DNA of 8,944 nucleotides from an uncultured Clostridia bacterium (lineage in GTDB: Bacteria; Bacillota; Clostridia; Oscillospirales; Acutalibacteraceae): positions 1 to 8,944 of the forward strand of contig CAMMKL010000077.1 of NCBI GenBank assembly GCA_946497265.1. Reading direction: 5' to 3'. The notes under the pieces were generated by a model, which worked only from the letters and a program-made list of their open reading frames with translations, did no database searches and was not told the DNA's origin. Within the stretch, counting starts at the first letter, position 1. Each line of letters opens with the position of its first letter. A program made the translations under genes and the position numbers. Of this stretch, positions 5,698 to 8,944 are shown in pieces.

Positions 5698-6813
5698 TCA
5701 GCGGTATTTTTCTACAATGGCTTTCATCTGATCCCATTTCTCTTCCATATCGGCCACCAGCTTAAACTGGGTGCGGCAACGGTCAAGGTTATGCCCCTCA
5801 CGGTGCACTTTAAAATAGGTATCTCCTTGTAGATAATCGGTTAGGAAACGGATGCCGCATTCAAAGGTCATCAGCTTGGCGCCCATCGGCATCATTTCAA
5901 TTTCATTATCGGTCAGGCTGTTTCCGCACGCCTCTAAGAAGCCTTTGGTAAAGGATTCAAAGAGAGAAAGCTCCATCCAAACCTTGGAAAGGTCTTTTTC
6001 ATCCTCAGCGGCGGGATTGGCGCCAAAGCGGATGGAATCGCCAAAATCATTGAGGGCCAGGCCGGGCATGACGGTATCCAAGTCGATGACGCAAATACCC
6101 TTGCCGGTTTTGTCATCGATCATAATATTATTGAGCTTGGTATCGTTGTGGGTAACACGCAGGGGCAGCTCACCCTTTTTGAGCATGTTCATCAGTACGG
6201 AAGCGTCTTCCTCACGCGCCATGGCAAAGTCGATTTCCGCCTGTACATCTTTGGCGCGGCCCATCACGTCTTCCTGCACCGCCTTCTTAAAGGTTTCAAA
6301 ACGAACGGTGGTGTTATGAAAATCCGGGATGGTTTCGTGCAAAGTAGCGGCCGGGTAATCGGCCAGCAGCTTCTGGAAGTTGCCGAACGCGACGGCGCTC
6401 TGGTAAAAATGCTCCGGTTTTTCCACCTTGTCGTAGCTGGTAGCGCCTTCAATAAAGACATAACCGCGCCAATAGCTGCCGATGCTGTCCTTGAAAAAGC
6501 TCTTGCCGTCTTTCGCTGGAACCACATTGAGGGTCTCGCGTTCCGGATCTCCGCCGGCTTCCACGATCTTCTTGCGCAGGAAAGAGGTCACATTGTTAAT
6601 GTTCTCCATCAGCGCTTCGGGGTCTTTGAAGATCTCGTGGTTCATCCTTTGCAGGATATAACGGCGGCGGCTGCCGTCGGCCTGTTGAAAGATGACGGCA
6701 AACGTGTCGTTGGTATGGCCGCTGCCATAGGGCAAATGCTCTACATAGGTACCCTCAAACTGGATATTTTCAATCGCTTCCTGAATCTTTGCACAATAGG
6801 CTGCTCTGTCCAT
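5698..6813 (-). CDS. Sugar 1-kinase, N-acetylhexosamine kinase-like (paralogue B)
   Basis: This 371-residue kinase has the same phosphotransferase fold as its neighbour at 4354-5475. It has the loop GSGHTNDTF (30-38), catalytic HNDTKLNN (222-229, Asp224) and metal-binding DLDT (244-247). The block YWRGYVFIEGATSYD (114-128), a likely part of the sugar site, looks closer to what I recall of NahK proteins than paralogue A does. The ATG at 6813 is preferred: GGGAGG (6824-6829) lies upstream, while an earlier GTG at 6831 overlaps that site. The start is only 2 bases after the stop of the nucleotidyltransferase gene (6816-7745), and the ribosome binding site is inside that gene's end. The two are therefore co-transcribed and probably translationally coupled. 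This supports a sugar to sugar-1-phosphate to nucleotide-sugar salvage route. NahK-type activity is inferred from family and context; the substrate is not visible. Confidence 0.85.
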   Translation of the reverse strand: MDRAAYCAKIQEAIENIQFEGTYVEHLPYGSGHTNDTFAVIFQQADGSRRRYILQRMNHEIFKDPEALMENINNVTSFLRKKIVEAGGDPERETLNVVPAKDGKSFFKDSIGSYWRGYVFIEGATSYDKVEKPEHFYQSAVAFGNFQKLLADYPAATLHETIPDFHNTTVRFETFKKAVQEDVMGRAKDVQAEIDFAMAREEDASVLMNMLKKGELPLRVTHNDTKLNNIMIDDKTGKGICVIDLDTVMPGLALNDFGDSIRFGANPAAEDEKDLSKVWMELSLFESFTKGFLEACGNSLTDNEIEMMPMGAKLMTFECGIRFLTDYLQGDTYFKVHREGHNLDRCRTQFKLVADMEEKWDQMKAIVEKYR

Positions 6814-6815
6814 TC

Positions 6816-7745
6816 TTATTTGTCCTCCCACAGTTTTTCCGGATAACGTCCTTCGTCCTTCAGCTTCTGAATCGCTTCCACTACAACCGGCTTGTCGGCC
6901 TTATAGGTTACACCGTACCATCTGTCGGCAGACTTCAGTACTTTAACGGTAGCCTTCTCCTCCTTGAGCAGGGCGCCAACAACGTCAGGAAGAAAGTACT
7001 CGCATTTGAGCGGATTCTTGGGGAGGTTTTCTTCCAGGAATGCGGCAAAGCGATTGTTGAGCTCCGGGAGGATGCTCTCGGTAAAGCCCCACATGTTCAT
7101 AGACACCGTGCTCCCGGCCGGGATCATGGTCCAAGTCGCACCGTCGTCTTCCGTATAAGCCGCGCCGCCGTCTTTCTTTTCGATGCGGGTCCTCTCTTTG
7201 ATGCCGGTCAGGTACCCTGCGTCGTCGGTAGAGCAAACGCCTCTGGCCACATGTCCATTATCGGTCAAGGTATTTTCCAGCATATATCCTACCATCACAT
7301 AGCGGTATTTGTTGTCATCCTGCGCATCCTTTAAGTAATCATAGATTACCTGGAACGCGTGGCTTCCATAGTAATCGTCCGCATTGATAACGGCAAAGGG
7401 GCCGTCTACAACACCCTGGCAGCTTAGGATGGCGTGACCGGTACCCCAAGGCTTTACGCGGTCGGCGGGTTTCTCAAAGCCTTCCGGCAGATTGTTAAGA
7501 TCCTGATACACATAAGCGACTTCGCACTGTTTGCTGATACGGTCGCCGATGACCTCTTTGAAATCCTCTTCGATCTCTTTTTTGATAATGAAGACGATTT
7601 TCTTGAAGCCGGCCTTCAGAGCGTCATAGATGGAAAAGTCTATAATCAGCTCCCCGTTGGAACCAACCGGGTCCATTTGCTTGAGCCCGCCGTAACGGCT
7701 GCCCATCCCCGCCGCCATGATGACTAATACTGGTTCTTTTTTCAT
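6816..7745 (-). CDS. Sugar-1-phosphate nucleotidyltransferase
   Basis: This 309-residue protein has a single NTP-transferase (GT-A-like) domain. The N-terminal signature MAAGMGSRYGGLKQ (10-23) is the nucleotide-binding loop with its conserved Arg and Lys. PWGTGHAIL (99-107) contacts the base in relatives, and INADD (120-124) supplies the metal-binding Asp. A SMNMWGF block (215-221) follows. No left-handed hexapeptide-repeat domain is attached, so it is not a full GlmU. The expected reaction is NTP plus sugar-1-phosphate to NDP-sugar plus pyrophosphate, in the cytosol. UTP with a HexNAc-1-phosphate or glucose-1-phosphate is the natural guess given the kinase directly downstream. The GGLKQ motif differs from classical GalU, so I do not assign galU. 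The ATG at 7745 has an AAGAGG-type site about 9 bases upstream (near 7755-7760). It is the first gene of the operon, behind a consensus promoter and a leader of about 90 bases. Confidence 0.87.
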   Translation of the reverse strand: MKKEPVLVIMAAGMGSRYGGLKQMDPVGSNGELIIDFSIYDALKAGFKKIVFIIKKEIEEDFKEVIGDRISKQCEVAYVYQDLNNLPEGFEKPADRVKPWGTGHAILSCQGVVDGPFAVINADDYYGSHAFQVIYDYLKDAQDDNKYRYVMVGYMLENTLTDNGHVARGVCSTDDAGYLTGIKERTRIEKKDGGAAYTEDDGATWTMIPAGSTVSMNMWGFTESILPELNNRFAAFLEENLPKNPLKCEYFLPDVVGALLKEEKATVKVLKSADRWYGVTYKADKPVVVEAIQKLKDEGRYPEKLWEDK

Positions 7746-7773
7746 TTTTTAGCACCTCTTATTTTAAATTTTT

Positions 7774-7812
7774 GCGCCCCGGTATGATTGACCCTTTGTT
7801 ACGAAGGAGCGC
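7774..7812 (-). promoter_or_regulatory. Possible leader stem of the nucleotidyltransferase operon
   Basis: In the minus-strand transcript GCGCTCC (7806-7812) can pair with GGGGCGC (7774-7780). This makes seven pairs including one U-G around a 25-base interior. It lies between the promoter and the ribosome binding site and is GC-rich in an AT-rich leader. No T run follows. I recognise no riboswitch class. It may be a minor structure without function. Confidence 0.3.
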
Positions 7813-7841
7813 GGATTTTTCTATGCATCTTTTATAAATAT

Positions 7842-7870
7842 ATTATAGCCGTTCGCTTCCTCCTTGTCAA
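7842..7870 (-). promoter_or_regulatory. Consensus sigma-A promoter of the nucleotidyltransferase-kinase operon
   Basis: On the minus strand a perfect TTGACA (7865-7870) and a perfect TATAAT (7842-7847) are separated by exactly 17 bases. Transcription would begin near 7835. A fully consensus promoter suggests strong expression, or the need for a repressor. No clear operator was found apart from a weak AAGCG-containing match in the spacer. Confidence 0.92.
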
Positions 7871-7955
7871 TTGTTCTTATTTCTCGATATGGCGTTTACA
7901 TTTATACAAAATACAACAAGATTCCACGTTCATAACTTTTGTATCCAAATAGATA

Positions 7956-8001
7956 AATAAAAGGACGCCTGCGGGATTCTCTCCTTAAACGTCCTTTTAT
8001 T
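7956..8001 (-). terminator. Terminator after uppP
   Basis: AATAAAAGGACG (7956-7967) and CGTCCTTTTATT (7990-8001) form a perfect 12-bp stem around a 22-base loop. On the minus strand the stem is followed by TTTTATTTAT. It lies 8 bases after the uppP stop, so uppP is its own transcription unit. Confidence 0.88.
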
Positions 8002-8008
8002 ATTAATA

Positions 8009-8863
8009 TCAAGCGGCAACGCTCACCAAGCGGTCGGCCGCAAACAGTGCGAAATAGAGGATCACAATCACACCCAGGGCGATGCGGTACCAGCCAAATG
8101 CCTTGAAATCGTGCTTTTTAATGTAATTCATCAGGAACTTGATCGCAAACAGGGAAACCAAGAAGGAAACCACCGTACCAACCAATAGGATCCCCCACTC
8201 ATTTGCACTAAAGGAGCCGTTGCCCAAAATAAATTTCAACACTTTGTAGCCGCTTGCGCCCAACATCATGGGAATGGCAAGGAAAAATGAAAATTCCGCC
8301 GCTACATAACGCGAACACCCCAGAACGACGGCGCCCAAGATCGTGGAACCGGAACGGGAGGTACCCGGAATGAGGGCCAATACCTGGAATACACCGATCA
8401 AAAGGGCCACCTTATACGTCATCTGAGGGAAGGCACTGATCTGCGGCTTTTTATGGCGGGATTCCAATACGATGAACAAAATACCGTACAGGATCAAAGC
8501 GATGGCAATCGTAAGTGGATTATAGAGGTATCCGGTAATGATATCGTCAAAAAGGAAACCAATCACAGCGCCTGGAACTGCCGCTATCAGCACTTTTACC
8601 CACAAATGAAGGGTTTCGCTCTTTTCACGAAGGGTTTTCTTTGGGGAGAAGGGGTTAAGCTTGTGGAAATATAAGACAATGACCGCTAGGATAGAACCGA
8701 ACTGGATGACCACGTTGAACATATCCATAAAATCCTTCGTGGTATTCATGTTCAAAAATTCCTGCGCGAGCAGCAAGTGGCCTGTGCTGCTGATTGGCAG
8801 CCATTCGGTAATCCCCTGAATCACGCCCAATATTGCGGAATACAGCAAATCCAAAAAATCCAT
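8009..8863 (-). CDS. uppP: Undecaprenyl-diphosphatase UppP (BacA)
   Basis: This 284-residue polytopic membrane enzyme, of the usual family length with about 8 hydrophobic segments, removes a phosphate from undecaprenyl pyrophosphate. The lipid carrier can then return to peptidoglycan and other wall-polymer synthesis. High expression of such enzymes gives bacitracin tolerance. The first active-site block QGITEWLPISSTGH (16-29) holds the acidic Glu20 and His29; Gln at 16 replaces the Glu of the E. coli enzyme, a variant seen in Gram-positive members. The second block PGTSRSGST (166-174) holds the catalytic-site Arg170. The ATG at 8863 is chosen because TAGGAGA (8871-8877) lies 7 bases upstream and the protein then begins MDFLDLL; an ATG at 8881 overlaps that site. 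It has its own promoter and terminator, so it is only a neighbour of the sugar operon, though both serve envelope precursor supply. Confidence 0.96.
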   Translation of the reverse strand: MDFLDLLYSAILGVIQGITEWLPISSTGHLLLAQEFLNMNTTKDFMDMFNVVIQFGSILAVIVLYFHKLNPFSPKKTLREKSETLHLWVKVLIAAVPGAVIGFLFDDIITGYLYNPLTIAIALILYGILFIVLESRHKKPQISAFPQMTYKVALLIGVFQVLALIPGTSRSGSTILGAVVLGCSRYVAAEFSFFLAIPMMLGASGYKVLKFILGNGSFSANEWGILLVGTVVSFLVSLFAIKFLMNYIKKHDFKAFGWYRIALGVIVILYFALFAADRLVSVAA

Positions 8864-8901
8864 GCTTGTTTCTCCTAACATTTGTTTTTTTGTGTTCTCT
8901 T

Positions 8902-8930
8902 ATTATATTGCAGGCACGCCAAAAAAACAA
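8902..8930 (-). promoter_or_regulatory. Promoter of uppP
   Basis: On the minus strand a perfect TATAAT -10 box (8902-8907) lies 17 bases from TTGTTT (8925-8930), a fair -35 box. Start near 8895 gives a leader of about 32 bases, T-poor and A-rich, ending in the ribosome binding site. No structured leader is seen, but the window stops 14 bases upstream of the -35 box. Confidence 0.75.
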
Positions 8931-8944
8931 CTGTTTTCTAACTT

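Noticed and set aside
6814..6831. GTG start at 6831 for kinase B
   Set aside because: It overlaps the GGGAGG ribosome binding site; the ATG at 6813 aligns with the start of kinase A.
6148..6846. Long plus-strand open frame (over 200 codons) opposite kinase B
   Set aside because: It is antisense to a clearly conserved coding sequence, has no ribosome binding site and no recognisable motifs. Such mirror frames also appear opposite kinase A and the nucleotidyltransferase gene.
7848..7864. CcpA-site-like AAGCGAA in the spacer of the operon promoter
   Set aside because: Mismatches at both outer conserved positions and in the right half-site; not better than chance.
8864..8881. Upstream ATG of uppP at 8881
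   Set aside because: It overlaps the AGGAGA ribosome binding site, and the six extra residues are not part of the family's usual start.
1..8944. CRISPR array, tRNA, rRNA, transposase or integrase genes
   Set aside because: No regularly spaced repeats, no cloverleaf or rRNA sequence recognised, and no recombinase motifs in any frame.

Overview
The window reads as a chromosomal segment of a Gram-positive anaerobe, most likely a gut-type Clostridia. The grounds are strong AGGAGG ribosome binding sites, TTGACA/TATAAT promoters, a two-domain ATPase of a type I know from Clostridia and Bacilli, and N-acetylhexosamine-kinase-like sugar kinases with a sugar nucleotidyltransferase. No ribosomal marker is present, so nothing finer is supported.

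Layout. Positions 1-439 have no recognisable gene but carry a near-perfect 14-bp hairpin. Positions 440-1141 (minus) encode a small, AT-rich nucleotidyltransferase-fold protein with its own promoter. Its composition differs from everything to its right, and with the gene-poor flanks it looks acquired. After another gene-poor stretch come two plus-strand genes: a P-loop ATPase made of two related halves (1618-2712) and a MATE-family multidrug/cation exporter (2919-4310). A terminator and a new promoter separate them. A bidirectional terminator (4315-4350) closes this side against the minus-strand block.

The minus-strand block, read right to left, holds uppP (8009-8863), which recycles undecaprenyl pyrophosphate, with its own promoter and terminator. 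Next is a two-gene operon of a sugar-1-phosphate nucleotidyltransferase (6816-7745) and an N-acetylhexosamine 1-kinase-like enzyme (5698-6813). It has a consensus promoter and ends in a hairpin. Last is a second, paralogous kinase (4354-5475) with its own promoter and a structured 5' leader. The kinase plus nucleotidyltransferase pair is best read as a salvage route: free sugar (probably GlcNAc, GalNAc or a related hexose) to sugar-1-phosphate to nucleotide sugar. The second kinase would be a differently regulated, perhaps differently selective, copy.

Most of the window is ordinary core or metabolic sequence. The parts worth a second look are the duplicated kinases and the leader hairpin, the dead-looking second P-loop half of the ATPase, and the orphan nucleotidyltransferase region with its hairpin. 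I do not see a clearly new multi-gene system.
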